Source: an uncultured Anaeroplasmataceae bacterium
GTDB taxonomy: Bacteria; Bacillota_I; Bacilli_A; Acholeplasmatales; Anaeroplasmataceae
DNA: 5,148 nucleotides
Assembly: GCA_934229785.1 (NCBI GenBank)
Contig: CAKQEA010000048.1
Coordinates: 1 to 5,148, forward strand
Direction of reading: 5' to 3'
Shown: piece by piece, positions 5,075 through 5,148 of the stretch
Layout: the number at the start of each line of letters is the position of its first letter
How positions within the stretch are numbered: position 1 is the stretch's first letter
Position numbers and translations under genes: made by a program
The notes under the pieces: generated by a model
Databases searched by the model: none
Seen by the model: only the letters and a program-made list of their open reading frames with translations
Told to the model about the DNA's origin: nothing

Positions 5075-5148
5075 AGGGGATTAGTTAAATGGTATAATAA
5101 TGGTCTCCAAAACCACTGTTGGGAGTTCGATTCTCTCATCCCCTGCCA
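5075..5148 (+). tRNA. trnW: tRNA-Trp, anticodon CCA
   Basis: The 74-base gene folds as a cloverleaf. The acceptor stem is AGGGGAT/ATCCCCT, and the D-arm stem GTTA/TAAT encloses a loop containing GG. The anticodon loop is CTCCAAA with anticodon CCA (5107-5109). The T-arm is GGGAG-TTCGATT-CTCTC, followed by discriminator G and an encoded CCA end at the last base of the window. It closely resembles Bacillus tRNA-Trp and reads only UGG, consistent with the standard use of UGA. The first anticodon-stem pair appears to be an A-C mismatch (27-43) and the variable loop has four bases. Confidence 0.96.

Noticed and set aside
1..5148. CRISPR array, insertion sequence, toxin-antitoxin or phage genes
   Set aside because: No regularly spaced repeats with unique spacers, transposase, integrase or known defence motifs were found on either strand.

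Overview
This is a very AT-rich window from a low-GC Gram-positive bacterium. Its Staphylococcus-like Ntdp phosphatase, GpsA, YerB/DUF3048 and HdeD-like proteins, strong AGGAGG-type ribosome binding sites, sigma-A type promoters, GTG and TTG starts and a CCA-encoding tRNA gene all point to Bacillota. The base composition and the lysine- and asparagine-rich proteins suggest an uncultured Bacilli or Mollicutes-like lineage (for example the RF39 group); that placement is inference. Tryptophan is encoded by UGG and the tRNA-Trp has a CCA anticodon, so the ordinary bacterial code fits.

Layout. Bases 1-288 hold no protein gene. Read on the minus strand they look like the control region of a ribosomal RNA operon running off the left edge: an array of helically spaced A-tracts, two tandem promoters, a boxA-like element and a leader hairpin. 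A two-way terminator (289-319) separates this from ntdp (309-875, minus), which has its own promoter and a very short leader. Next comes an apparent minus-strand transcription series: a DUF3048/YerB membrane-anchored protein (2898-4064), gpsA (1914-2888) coupled to it through a stop codon that overlaps the gpsA ribosome binding site, then a six-helix HdeD/DUF308 protein with a lysine-rich tail (1183-1845), and an overlooked 57-residue single-helix membrane protein (1020-1193) whose start overlaps the end of the hdeD-like gene. A terminator at 988-1021 closes the series.

On the plus strand, divergent from yerB across a repeat-bearing intergenic region, a good promoter drives a TTG-started gene (4213-4998). 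I read its product as a LysM protein with a degenerate amidase-like domain and no signal peptide. It is followed by a promoter, a palindromic leader and tRNA-Trp(CCA), which ends exactly at the right edge of the window.

How the genes relate. gpsA makes the glycerol-3-phosphate backbone of membrane lipids. YerB-like, HdeD-like and the small protein are membrane or envelope proteins, so the minus-strand series has an envelope flavour, but no joint pathway can be shown. I see no mobile element, CRISPR array or defence system. The best candidates for something undescribed are the LysM protein without an export signal and the overlapping small membrane protein.
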